From positions 186,001 to 250,000 of the forward strand of contig NZ_JAERRH010000006.1 in assembly GCF_016741855.1 (NCBI RefSeq): a stretch of 64,000 nt of DNA, in the 5' to 3' direction. This document shows, in pieces, positions 10,778 to 19,426 of this stretch (position 1 is the stretch's first letter; every line of letters starts with the position of its first letter). The notes under the pieces are model-generated. The model was not told the origin of the DNA. It searched no databases and saw nothing but the letters and a program-made list of their open reading frames with translations. The stretch comes from Streptomyces musisoli (GTDB taxonomy: Bacteria; Actinomycetota; Actinomycetes; Streptomycetales; Streptomycetaceae). A program made the translations under genes and the position numbers.

Positions 10778-12741
10778 CCATGAGCGCGGGCTGGTACCTG
10801 CGGCGGCTGTCCCGGATGGGGCCCGGGGAGGTCGGGGGCCGGGCGGTCGACGCGGTGCGCAGGCGGCGGTGGCGGTCGGTGCGGCCCACCTGCCCGCGCG
10901 TGACCGGCGCCCGGTTCACCTCGGTGCTGCCCGCCGGGACGATCGCCGCGGTGCCACCGGACGCCGCGAAGCGTCTCGTCGCCGAGGCGGACCGGCTGAT
11001 GGCCGGGCACGCCGAGTACTTCGGGGTGGTCCGCGACGACCTGGCCGACCCGGACTGGTGGTACGACCCGAAGACCGGGCGCCGGGCTCCGTGGGGCTAC
11101 GCCTTCGACGTGCCGTACCGGAACGAGGACGCGGTCGGGGACATCAAGCAGATCTGGGAGCTGTCCCGGCATCAGTACCTCACCGTGCTCGCCGCCGCCT
11201 ACGCGCTCACCGGGGACGAGCGATACGCCGAGCGGGTCGCCGGGCACCTGCGGTCGTGGTGGGCGGGCAACGCGCCGCTGCGCGGAGTGCACTGGACCAG
11301 TGGCATCGAGCTGGGGATCCGGCTGCTGTCCTGGGTGTGGATCCGCCGGCTGCTCGACGGCTGGCCGGGCGCGGCCGGGCTGTTCGAGGGCAACCCGAAG
11401 GCGCTCCACCAGATCTGGCACCACCAGCGCTGGCTGGCCGCCTTCCCCAGCCGGGGGTCTTCGGCGAACAACCACGTCATCGCCGAGGCCGCCGGGCAGT
11501 TGGCCGCGGCCTGCGCGTTCGGGTGGTTCCCCTCCTCGGCGCGCTGGCGGGACGACGCGCTGCGGTCGCTGGAGAGGCATCTGCGCGGCAACACCTTCGG
11601 CTCCGGCCTCAACCGCGAGCTGGCCACCGAGTATCACGGACTGGTGCTGGAGCTGGGCCTGGCCGCGGTGGCCGAGGCGGATGCCGCGGGCGTGCCCGTC
11701 CCCGGGACGGTCCGGCTGGTGCTGCTGCGGATGACCGACGCACTCGCGGCCATGGTGGACAACCGGCTGCGGCCGCCCCGCCAGGGGGACGCGGACGACG
11801 GGCACGGTCTGGTCGTGGACGGTGCGGGCACGGACCGCTGGGGGTCGCTGCTGGCCACCGGGGAGGCCGTGTTCGGCCGGCTCGCCTGGTGGCCGGAGGT
11901 GACCGGCACCGATGTGCGCACCCCGCTGCTGGCCGCGCTCGTCCAGCCGTACCCGAAGGACGGGACCGCACGGGCCGTGTCCCGCCCGGCGAGCCGGCCG
12001 GCCCACTTCGCCGACGCGGGCATGACCATCCTGCGCGGCCCCGAGAAGATCTGGTGCCGCTGCGACGGCGGTCCGCACGGCTTCCTGTCCATCGCCGCGC
12101 ACGCTCACGCGGACGCGCTGTCCGTGGAGGTCCGGCACGACGGGGTCGACGTGCTCGCCGACCCCGGGACGTACTGCTACCACGGGCAGCCCGAGTGGCG
12201 GCGGTACTTCCGGTCGACCCTCGGCCACAACACCCTCCGGCTGGACGGCGGCGACCAGTCCGTCTCCGGCGGCCCGTTCCTGTGGACCCGGCACGCCCGC
12301 AGCCGCGTCCTGGTCGCGGACGCCTCCGGAGCCTGCGACGGGGGAACGTCCCGCTGGTGCGCCGAGCACGACGGTTACCAGCGCTCCGTGCACCGCCGCC
12401 GGGTGGAGCTGACGGCCGCGAGCCAGGAGCTGAGGGTGGTCGACGAGGTGCGCGGCGAGGGCCGGGCCGTGCAGCTTGCGTTCCACCTCGGCCCGGCGGT
12501 CTCCGCGGACCTGGAGGGGAACCGGGCGGTGCTCACCTGGACCCGGGACGGCGAGGACCGCTCCGCGGAACTCGACCTGCCCGGACAGCTGCGCTGGCGG
12601 GCGCATCGCGGGGAGAGCGACCCGCCGCTGGGCTGGTACTCCGCCGGTTTCGGACGCAAGGAACCCGCCACAACGCTGGTCGGCACCGGTTTCGCCGACG
12701 GCACGGAGGAGTTCACCACCGTACTCAGGTTCCGCGATTAG
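10774..12741 (+). CDS. Heparinase II/III-family protein (predicted uronic-acid polysaccharide lyase)
   Basis: A 655-residue protein with an alpha/alpha-toroid N-terminal domain (GYAFDVPYRN, WTSGIELGIRLLSWVW, SSANNHVIAEAAGQLA) and a beta-sandwich Hepar_II_III domain. The latter includes HAHADALSVEV (about 441-451), DPGTYCYHG and FRSTLGHNTLRLDG, giving His and Tyr residues expected in the lyase active site. No signal peptide is visible, so it may act in the cytoplasm or leave by another route. Family members cleave uronic-acid-containing glycans by beta-elimination, and homologues without known substrate are common in exopolysaccharide clusters. ATG at 10774 overlaps the previous stop. Confidence 0.88.
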   Translation: MTMSAGWYLRRLSRMGPGEVGGRAVDAVRRRRWRSVRPTCPRVTGARFTSVLPAGTIAAVPPDAAKRLVAEADRLMAGHAEYFGVVRDDLADPDWWYDPKTGRRAPWGYAFDVPYRNEDAVGDIKQIWELSRHQYLTVLAAAYALTGDERYAERVAGHLRSWWAGNAPLRGVHWTSGIELGIRLLSWVWIRRLLDGWPGAAGLFEGNPKALHQIWHHQRWLAAFPSRGSSANNHVIAEAAGQLAAACAFGWFPSSARWRDDALRSLERHLRGNTFGSGLNRELATEYHGLVLELGLAAVAEADAAGVPVPGTVRLVLLRMTDALAAMVDNRLRPPRQGDADDGHGLVVDGAGTDRWGSLLATGEAVFGRLAWWPEVTGTDVRTPLLAALVQPYPKDGTARAVSRPASRPAHFADAGMTILRGPEKIWCRCDGGPHGFLSIAAHAHADALSVEVRHDGVDVLADPGTYCYHGQPEWRRYFRSTLGHNTLRLDGGDQSVSGGPFLWTRHARSRVLVADASGACDGGTSRWCAEHDGYQRSVHRRRVELTAASQELRVVDEVRGEGRAVQLAFHLGPAVSADLEGNRAVLTWTRDGEDRSAELDLPGQLRWRAHRGESDPPLGWYSAGFGRKEPATTLVGTGFADGTEEFTTVLRFRD

Positions 12742-12754
12742 GGAGGAAGGACGC

Positions 12755-14275
12755 GTGGGGATGAAGTGGCGGCACCGGGCATGGCCGGCGGCACCGCTGG
12801 CGCTGGCCCTGCTGGCGGCGACCGGCTGTGAGAGCACGCCGGACGCGCGGCCGGGGCCGGCCGCTGTGCCGTCCACGCCCGTGGCCCGGGTGTGCGCCCA
12901 TCCCGCGGCCGGTCCGGCGAAGGCGCCCGCGGGCGCGGTGACGGTCGACCCCGCGGTGGCCGGTGATCTGGCCGCGAAGACCAAGAGCAGTCCTCCGCAC
13001 ACCACCTTCTGGCTGCGACCGGGCAGGCACCGCCTCGATCCCGACCGCTACGCCCAGGTCATCCCCAAAGAGGGCGACAGGTACCTCGGGGCGCCGGGCG
13101 CGGTGCTCGACGGCCGGAAGACCAACCAGTACGCGTTCGGCGGCACCGCCCGCAACGTCACCATCCGCTACCTGACGGTGCGGGGTTTCGTCGCGCCGCA
13201 CGACGAGGGCGTGGTCAACCACGACTCGGCCGACGGGTGGGTGATCGAGCACGCGACGATCCAGAACAACTCCGGCGCCGGGCTGATGGCCGGTGCCGGC
13301 CAGCAGGTCCGCGCCAGCTGCCTGCGCGGCAACGGCCAGTACGGCATGAACGCGTACAAGAGCGGCGGCCGTATCAGCGGCCTGGTGGTCGAGGGCAACG
13401 AGATCGTGGGCAACAACAGGGACGACTGGGAGCGGCGGCGGCCGGGCTGCGGCTGCACCGCGGGCGTCAAGTTCTGGGCCGTCGACGGCGCCGACGTGCG
13501 CGCCAACTGGGTGCACGACAACCGCGGAGCGGGGTTGTGGGCGGACACCAACAACAACGACTTCCGTATCGAGGACAACGTGCTGGAGGACAACGACGGC
13601 GCCGCGCTGATCTACGAGACCAGCTACAACGCGGTCATCCGGAACAACACGATCCGGCGGAACAACTGGGTCGAGGGCCGCAAGGCAGCCGACCGCGGCG
13701 ACAGCTTCCCGTTCGCGACCGTCTACCTGTCCGAGTCCGGCGGCGAACCACGGATCCAGGCCCGCACGGACAAGATCGAGATCTACCGGAACGTGCTGGA
13801 GGACAACTGGTCCGGGATCACCCTGTGGGAGAACGCCGACCGGTTCTGCAACAGCCCGGCCAACACCTCGTCCGGTGACTGCACGTTGCTGGTGAAGGAC
13901 ACCGGCCGCTGCGCTCGGCCGGCGATCGCCACCGCACCGCTGTACGCCGACTGCCGGTGGAAGACCCAGCGGGTGGACATCCACGGCAACCGCTTCGTAC
14001 TGGACGAGTCCGTCGTCTCCTGCACGGTGAAGTGCGACCGCATGGCGGTGCTGGCCAACTACGGCACCTTCCCGGACTGGTCGCCGTACCAGGGCGAGCG
14101 GGTGGCCGAGGCGATCACCCGCAAGCAGCACAACCGCTGGCACGACAACGTCTACGTCGGTCCATGGAAGTTCGTCGCCCACGACCCCAGCCGGGTGCTC
14201 GACTCCGGGCAGTGGCAGGGCACGCCGTACCAGCAGGACGCGGGCAGCACCTTCCGCGCAGGGGGCGGTGGCTGA
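12755..14275 (+). CDS. Right-handed parallel beta-helix lipoprotein
   Basis: Predicted surface lipoprotein with a pectate-lyase/NosD-type parallel beta-helix. The GTG at 12755 is 8 nt after GGAGG; an ATG at 12761 is possible but badly spaced. The N-terminus is a lipoprotein signal (LALALLAATGC). The middle has stacked repeats such as VIEHATIQNNSGAGL, LVVEGNEIVGNN, FRIEDNVLEDNDGAAL and IEIYRNVLEDNWSGI. A stretch reading VAPHDEGVVNH partly resembles the DPHD catalytic motif of mannuronan C5-epimerases, with the first Asp missing. Binding, cleavage or epimerisation of the polymer are all possible. 506 residues. Confidence 0.85.
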   Translation: MGMKWRHRAWPAAPLALALLAATGCESTPDARPGPAAVPSTPVARVCAHPAAGPAKAPAGAVTVDPAVAGDLAAKTKSSPPHTTFWLRPGRHRLDPDRYAQVIPKEGDRYLGAPGAVLDGRKTNQYAFGGTARNVTIRYLTVRGFVAPHDEGVVNHDSADGWVIEHATIQNNSGAGLMAGAGQQVRASCLRGNGQYGMNAYKSGGRISGLVVEGNEIVGNNRDDWERRRPGCGCTAGVKFWAVDGADVRANWVHDNRGAGLWADTNNNDFRIEDNVLEDNDGAALIYETSYNAVIRNNTIRRNNWVEGRKAADRGDSFPFATVYLSESGGEPRIQARTDKIEIYRNVLEDNWSGITLWENADRFCNSPANTSSGDCTLLVKDTGRCARPAIATAPLYADCRWKTQRVDIHGNRFVLDESVVSCTVKCDRMAVLANYGTFPDWSPYQGERVAEAITRKQHNRWHDNVYVGPWKFVAHDPSRVLDSGQWQGTPYQQDAGSTFRAGGGG

Positions 14276-15509
14276 GATGCGCGCGGACCACACGCCGAAG
14301 ATCGTCGGGACAGTCTGGGGGCTGCTGGTCCTCAACACGCTCGGCTCCGCGGGGGCGAAGACCATCGTCCCGCTGCCCCGTTCCCTCATCCAGATGGTCA
14401 CCATGGGCTCGCTGGTCGCCGCGTTCGCGCTGGCCCTCGTCCTCAATCTGCGGCTGCGCATCCGGGCCAGCGCCTTCTTGCTGCTGCTCTCCCTGCTGCT
14501 GGTGCCGAGCGTGCTCTCCAGCGTGCACCTGGAGTCCGGGTTCGGCGCGCTGTTCCGCTGCGCCCGGCTGGCCCTCTTCATCGGCACGCTGTGGCTGCTC
14601 AGCCGCTGGTGGGACGGCGGTCCGACGTTCGTCCGGCACCACATCCGGATGTACTTCGCGGTGCTCGGGTCGGTGGCCGCCGGCCTGGTCGTCTCACCGG
14701 GCGCGGCCTTGCCCGACCTCTACGGCGGGCGGCTGGTCGGCGCGTTGTGGCCGCTCACCCCGCCGCAGATCGGACAGTACGCGGCGGTGATCATCGGCCT
14801 CACCGTGCTGCTCGCGCTGGACCGCCGGACCGACAGGACCAGCGCCGCGGTGGTCATCGTGCCGTCGTTCGTGCTGCTGGTGCTGACCCATACCCGTACG
14901 GCCACCCTCGGCCTGTTCATCGGGCTGGCGTTGGCGATCGGCTCGCTCATCCTGACCAGCGCCGCGGCCCGCCGGTTCTTCACCTGGGCGGTGCTGTGCG
15001 CCGTGGTGGCCGCGGTGGGATTCGCCTCCGCGCTCCAGGCGTGGTTCCTGCGCGGGCAGAGCCAGGAGAACTTCTCCAACCTCACCGGTCGGGCCAAGGT
15101 CTGGGACGCCCTGCTGGCAGCGCCCCGGACTGCCTCGGAGCAGCTGTTCGGCGTGGGCCTGGGCGACAAGTCGTTCGGCGGGCTGCCGATCGACAACAGC
15201 TGGCTGGCCGTCTACAACGAGCAGGGGCTGACCGGCGTCGCCCTGGTCGCGGCGATCATCATCGTGCTGGGCGGCGTCGCGTTGCTGCGGCCACCGTCGC
15301 TGTCGAGGGCCTGCGCGATCTACCTGATCAGTTACTGCGCGATCGCGTCGTACACCGAGGCCGGGCTGGGCGACGCCTCGCCGTATCTGCTGCATCTGAC
15401 CGTGGCCGCCTCGCTGCTGGCGGCACCTGCCGCGGCCACCGGCCTGCCGACGCCGGAAGCCGCCCGACGCCGCGTCCCGCGCAGGGCCCAGAGATCGGAG
15501 GTGACCTGA
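14268..15509 (+). CDS. O-antigen ligase-family membrane protein (predicted Wzy polymerase)
   Basis: Multi-spanning membrane protein (413 residues, about ten to twelve hydrophobic segments) with the periplasmic-loop pattern of the Wzy_C/O-antigen ligase family: PLTPPQIGQYAAVIIGLTVL, VLTHTRTATLGLFIGL, NLTGRAKVWDALL and IDNSWLAVYNEQGLTG. The TRT and GR-x-W elements are the usual conserved positions. It would polymerise flipped repeat units outside the membrane. The start is GTG 14268, overlapping the previous gene by 8 bp, or ATG 14277; both follow a G-rich stretch and I cannot decide between them. Confidence 0.87.
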   Translation: MAEMRADHTPKIVGTVWGLLVLNTLGSAGAKTIVPLPRSLIQMVTMGSLVAAFALALVLNLRLRIRASAFLLLLSLLLVPSVLSSVHLESGFGALFRCARLALFIGTLWLLSRWWDGGPTFVRHHIRMYFAVLGSVAAGLVVSPGAALPDLYGGRLVGALWPLTPPQIGQYAAVIIGLTVLLALDRRTDRTSAAVVIVPSFVLLVLTHTRTATLGLFIGLALAIGSLILTSAAARRFFTWAVLCAVVAAVGFASALQAWFLRGQSQENFSNLTGRAKVWDALLAAPRTASEQLFGVGLGDKSFGGLPIDNSWLAVYNEQGLTGVALVAAIIIVLGGVALLRPPSLSRACAIYLISYCAIASYTEAGLGDASPYLLHLTVAASLLAAPAAATGLPTPEAARRRVPRRAQRSEVT

Positions 15510-15511
15510 GC

Positions 15512-16756
15512 ATGCACGTCCTCGTGGTGCACAACCGCTACGCCTCGGCGCAGCCGAGCGGGGAGAACAAGGTCGTCGACCAGGAGGTGGCGCTGCTGCG
15601 CGGGGCCGGCCACCGGGTCGAGGTGTTCGAGCGGCGCAGCGACGACATCGCCGCCCGGTCCCTGCCGGGCAAGGTCGCGGTACCGCTGCTGGTGCCGTGG
15701 AACCCGGCGGTCCGCACGGAGCTCGCCGCACTGCTGCGCGCCGAGCGGCCTGACGTGGTGCACGTCCACAACGTCTTCCCGCTGCTGTCGCCGGCGGTGC
15801 TGGCCGCCTGCGCCGACGCCGGCGTGCCCGCCGTCGCCACGCTGCACAACTACACCCAGGTCTGCCCGCCCGGCACGCTTCAGCGGGACGGCCGGCCGTG
15901 CACCGAGTGCGTCGGCTCGGCGGCGGCGCTGCCCGCCGTCCGGCACGGCTGCTACCGGAACTCGAGGCTGGCGACGGTGCCGCTCGCGGTCAGCCTGAGG
16001 GTGAACCGGCGGCGCTGGTGGTCCGGCGTGGAGCGGTTCCTCTGCATCTCCGCGGCGCAGCGCGCCGTGCTGGTGCGGGCCGGCATGCCGGCCGACCGGC
16101 TGGCGGTGAAGCACAACTTCGTGCCCGACCCGGACGCCCGCCGGTCGGGCGACGGCGAGCACCTTCTCTATCTCGGCCGGCTGGCCGAGGCCAAGGGCGT
16201 ACGGCTGCTCATGACCGCGTGGGACGCGCTCGCGGCGAGCGGCGGGGTGGGCGTGCCGCTGGTGATCGCCGGCACCGGACCGCTGGAGGCGGAGGTCGTC
16301 GCCTGGGCGGCGGGCCGGGACGACGTGCGCTACGTCGGTCTGTACGACACGGCGGAGTGCCAGAAGGCCATCGCCCGGTCGGTGGCGGTGGTGGCTCCCT
16401 CGACCTGGCTGGAGGCGTTCGGCCTGGTGGTCGTGGAGGCGATGGCGGCCGGCGTCCCGGTCGTCGCCGCCGGTCACGGCGCCTTCGTCGAACTCGTCGA
16501 GGACGGCGTGACCGGGCTGCTGCACCGGCCGGGGGATTCCGCCTCGCTCGCGTCCTGCATCCGCCGGATCGCGGCCGAGCCGGACCACAACCGGGAGACG
16601 GGCCAGGCGGCCCGGCTCCGCTACGAACAGGGCTTCAGCCCGGCCGTCGGGCTGGAGCGCCTGCTGGAGGAGTACCGCACCGCGATCGCGGGGCGGTCGG
16701 CACAGACTCGCGGCGGGGACACCCGCGCGAGCAGGGGGGATGGGGACACCAGATGA
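15512..16756 (+). CDS. Glycosyltransferase family 4
   Basis: GT-B glycosyltransferase of 414 residues. The N-terminal domain (VLVVHNRYASAQPSGENKVV, VVHVHNVFPLLSPAVL, TLHNYTQVCPPGTL) and the C-terminal donor domain (LLYLGRLAEAKGVRLL, STWLEAFGLVVVEAMAAG) are both complete, and the latter carries the EX7E motif (EAFGLVVVE). Cys residues in CTECVGS resemble those in related transferases of surface-glycan loci. ATG 15512 follows GGAGGTGACCTGAGC. It ends with a 4-bp overlap (ATGA) with the methyltransferase. Confidence 0.9.
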   Translation: MHVLVVHNRYASAQPSGENKVVDQEVALLRGAGHRVEVFERRSDDIAARSLPGKVAVPLLVPWNPAVRTELAALLRAERPDVVHVHNVFPLLSPAVLAACADAGVPAVATLHNYTQVCPPGTLQRDGRPCTECVGSAAALPAVRHGCYRNSRLATVPLAVSLRVNRRRWWSGVERFLCISAAQRAVLVRAGMPADRLAVKHNFVPDPDARRSGDGEHLLYLGRLAEAKGVRLLMTAWDALAASGGVGVPLVIAGTGPLEAEVVAWAAGRDDVRYVGLYDTAECQKAIARSVAVVAPSTWLEAFGLVVVEAMAAGVPVVAAGHGAFVELVEDGVTGLLHRPGDSASLASCIRRIAAEPDHNRETGQAARLRYEQGFSPAVGLERLLEEYRTAIAGRSAQTRGGDTRASRGDGDTR

Positions 16757-17988
16757 CACGATGCCGACTCTGCGGCTCGGAAGCGATGGCGAGCGTCGTC
16801 GACCTCGGGGCCACGCCACCGTGCGAGAGCTTTCTCGCGGCGGACCGACTCGACGAGCCGGAACCGGCGTACCCGCTGCACCTGCGGGTCTGCACCGACT
16901 GCTGGCTCGCGCAGATTCCTCCGCTGATCACGCCGGAGGAGACGTTCAAGGAATACGCGTACTTCTCCTCGTACTCGACCTCCTGGGTGGAGCACGCGCG
17001 GACGTTCGTCGCCGACGCCGTCCAGCGGGTGGGTCTCGGCCCCGACGCCTTCGTGGTCGAGGTCGCGAGCAACGACGGGTACCTGCTGAAGCACGTGGTG
17101 GACCGCGGGATCCGCTGCCTCGGCATCGAGCCATCGGTAAACGTCGGTGCCGCGGCGCGGGACGCGGGTGTGCCCACGCTCACGGAGTTCCTGTCCCCGG
17201 ACACCGGCGCCGGCGTACGCGCCGAGCACGGCCCGGCGGACCTGGTCGTGGCCAACAACGTGTACGCGCACATCCCCGACGTGGTCGGGTTCACCCAGGG
17301 GCTGCGCGCCCTGGTCGCCGACGACGGCTGGGTCTCGATCGAGGTGCAGCACCTGCTGACCCTGATCGAGGAGAACCAGTACGACACGATCTACCACGAG
17401 CACTTCCAGTACTACACGGTCGCGTCCGCGATCCGGGCGCTGGCGAGCGGCGGACTCGCGCTCGTGGACGTCGAGTTGCTGCCCACGCACGGCGGCTCCA
17501 TCCGGCTGTGGGCCCGGCCTGCCGAGGTGGCGGGCGAGCCGTCGCAGCGGGTGGCCGACGTGCTGGAGAAGGAGAAGGCCGCCGGGCTCCAGGAGCTGTC
17601 CGGATACGCCGAGTTCTCCGCCCGGGTGGCCAAGGTGCGCCGGGATCTGCTGCGGTTCCTCGTCGAGGCGGCGGAGCGCGGCGAGAGGGTCGTCGGCTAC
17701 GGCGCCCCGGGCAAGGGCAACACCCTGCTCAACCACTGCGGCATCCGGCCCGACCTGCTCGCGTACACGGTCGACCGCAACCCGTACAAGCACGGCAGGT
17801 TCACCCCGGGCACCCGCATCCCGATCCTGCCGCCCGATCAGATCGCCGCCGACAGACCGGACTACGTCCTCGTCCTCCCGTGGAACCTGCGGGCCGAGCT
17901 GGTCGAGCAGCTGTCCTTCGTGCACGAGTGGGGCGGCCGGCTGGTCTTCCCCATCCCGGAACTGAGCATTGTCGAGGTCAAGCGATGA
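16753..17988 (+). CDS. NDP-hexose C-methyltransferase family (SAM-dependent)
   Basis: Three-part methyltransferase of 411 residues: an N-terminal zinc-binding domain with Cys4/Cys7 and Cys47/Cys50, a SAM-binding Rossmann domain (VVEVASNDGYLLKH, about 103-116, and VVANNVYAHIPDV), and a C-terminal domain with YGAPGKGNTLLNHCGI. This is the layout of TylC3-type sugar C-3 methyltransferases, which methylate 4-keto-deoxysugar nucleotides. Next to a CDP-glucose-forming enzyme it probably builds a branched deoxysugar. ATG 16753 and the previous TGA overlap. Confidence 0.9.
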   Translation: MTRCRLCGSEAMASVVDLGATPPCESFLAADRLDEPEPAYPLHLRVCTDCWLAQIPPLITPEETFKEYAYFSSYSTSWVEHARTFVADAVQRVGLGPDAFVVEVASNDGYLLKHVVDRGIRCLGIEPSVNVGAAARDAGVPTLTEFLSPDTGAGVRAEHGPADLVVANNVYAHIPDVVGFTQGLRALVADDGWVSIEVQHLLTLIEENQYDTIYHEHFQYYTVASAIRALASGGLALVDVELLPTHGGSIRLWARPAEVAGEPSQRVADVLEKEKAAGLQELSGYAEFSARVAKVRRDLLRFLVEAAERGERVVGYGAPGKGNTLLNHCGIRPDLLAYTVDRNPYKHGRFTPGTRIPILPPDQIAADRPDYVLVLPWNLRAELVEQLSFVHEWGGRLVFPIPELSIVEVKR

Positions 17989-18779
17989 AGGTCGTCCTGT
18001 TCTGCGGCGGTTACGGAATGCGGATGCGCAGCGGCGCCGCGGACGACGTGCCCAAGCCGATGGCGATGGTCGGTCCGCGGCCGCTGATCTGGCATGTCAT
18101 GCGCTACTACGCGCACTTCGGGCACCGGGAGTTCATCCTGTGCCTCGGGTACGGGGCTCATCACATCAAGGACTTCTTCCTCAACTACGAGGAGACGACG
18201 TCCAACGACTTCGTGCTGCGGGGCGGGCGGACCGAGCTGCTGTCCACCGACATCTCCGACTGGACGATCACGTTCGCGCAGACCGGCATCGAGTCGCCGA
18301 TCGGTGAGCGGCTGCGCCGGGTGCGGCACCACCTGGACGGCGACGAGATGTTCCTCGCCAACTACGCCGATGTGCTCACCGACGCCCCGCTGCCGGAGAT
18401 GATCGAGAACTTCGCCCGGCGCGACGCCGGCGCGTCGATGATGGTGGTGCCGCCGCAGTCCTCGTTCCACTGCGTGGACCTGGGCGAGGACGGCCTGGTG
18501 GGAGGCATCACCGCGGTGAGCGAACTGCCGCTGTGGGAGAACGGCGGCTACTTCGTGCTCCGCCAGGAGGTCTTCGACCACATACCGGAGAACGGCGACC
18601 TGGTCGCCGACGGATGCGCCCAACTGGCCAAGCGCGGCCGGCTGGTGGCGCACCAGCACCGCGGCTTCTGGAAGCCGACCGACACCGTGAAGGAGCGCGC
18701 CGCACTCGACGCCGCCTATGCGCGGGGCGAGCGCCCGTGGGCCGTGTGGGAGCGGGACGACGCCGGGGTGCGCGCGTGA
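17985..18779 (+). CDS. rfbF: Glucose-1-phosphate cytidylyltransferase
   Basis: Makes CDP-glucose from CTP and glucose-1-phosphate, the entry step to CDP-deoxysugars. The 264-residue protein has the nucleotidyltransferase signature GGYGMRMRS with PKPMAMVG, then IWHVMRYYAHFGHREFILCLGYGAH and FFLNYEETTSNDF, which are strongly RfbF-like. ATG 17985 overlaps the methyltransferase stop and its own stop overlaps the next GTG. No CDP-glucose 4,6-dehydratase is obvious in the window, so the pathway may use the epimerase-family gene two positions downstream or an enzyme elsewhere. Confidence 0.93.
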   Translation: MKVVLFCGGYGMRMRSGAADDVPKPMAMVGPRPLIWHVMRYYAHFGHREFILCLGYGAHHIKDFFLNYEETTSNDFVLRGGRTELLSTDISDWTITFAQTGIESPIGERLRRVRHHLDGDEMFLANYADVLTDAPLPEMIENFARRDAGASMMVVPPQSSFHCVDLGEDGLVGGITAVSELPLWENGGYFVLRQEVFDHIPENGDLVADGCAQLAKRGRLVAHQHRGFWKPTDTVKERAALDAAYARGERPWAVWERDDAGVRA

Positions 18780-19423
18780 TCCGGCTCGGGGCCGGGTCCC
18801 CGGAAGCGATCGCCGCGGTGGGCGCGCACTGCGACGACATCGCGATCGGCGCAGGCGGCACGCTGCTCGCCCTGTGCCGCGCCCGGCCCGGGCTGCGGGT
18901 CGACGCGCTGGTGCTCTCCGGCGGCGGCACCGAACGCGAGCAGGAGGAGCGGGCCGCGCTCGCCGCCTTCTGTCCGGGCGCCGACCTGCGACTGACCGTG
19001 CTCAAACTGCCCGACGGCCGCATGCCCGTGCACTGGGACGAGGCCAAGGCCGCCGTCGAGGAACTGCGCGGACGGGCCGACCCGGACCTGATCCTGGCGC
19101 CGCGCGCCGATGACGCGCACCAGGACCACCGCGGCCTGGCGCAGCTGATACCCACGGCCTTCCGCGACCACCTCGTGCTCGGCTACGAGATCGTCAAGTG
19201 GGACGGCGACCTCGGCCGCATGGCGGCGTACCAGCCGCTGTCGCCGGAGATCGCCGAGGAGAAGGTGCGGCTGCTTCAGGAGCACTATCCCTCGCAGCGG
19301 CACCGGCCCTGGTACGACCGGGAGGCATTCCTCGGGCTGGCACGGATCCGCGGCATCGAATGCCACGAGCGATACGCCGAGGCGTTCGCCGTCACCAAAA
19401 TCACGCTCAACCTGGGGGGTTGA
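18776..19423 (+). CDS. PIG-L (LmbE-like) family deacetylase
   Basis: Zinc-dependent N-deacetylase family (215 residues) acting on N-acetyl sugars or related small molecules. The first metal motif is AHCDD (His18-Asp21) instead of the usual AHPDD. The second metal motif is HQDH (His115-His118) within APRADDAHQDHRGL. LVLSGGGTEREQEER is also typical. The GTG at 18776 overlaps the rfbF stop. Its role in the cassette may be removal of an acetyl group from a sugar intermediate. Confidence 0.87.
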   Translation: MIRLGAGSPEAIAAVGAHCDDIAIGAGGTLLALCRARPGLRVDALVLSGGGTEREQEERAALAAFCPGADLRLTVLKLPDGRMPVHWDEAKAAVEELRGRADPDLILAPRADDAHQDHRGLAQLIPTAFRDHLVLGYEIVKWDGDLGRMAAYQPLSPEIAEEKVRLLQEHYPSQRHRPWYDREAFLGLARIRGIECHERYAEAFAVTKITLNLGG

Positions 19424-19426
19424 ACC

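Noticed and set aside
8662..12741. 1359-codon frame read as one protein across the oxidoreductase and lyase genes
   Set aside because: Its first 704 codons are an Arg-rich shifted reading of the oxidoreductase gene; only the part from 10774 is a real protein.
10567..13005. 812-codon minus-strand frame
   Set aside because: Shadow of the lyase gene with no protein-like features.
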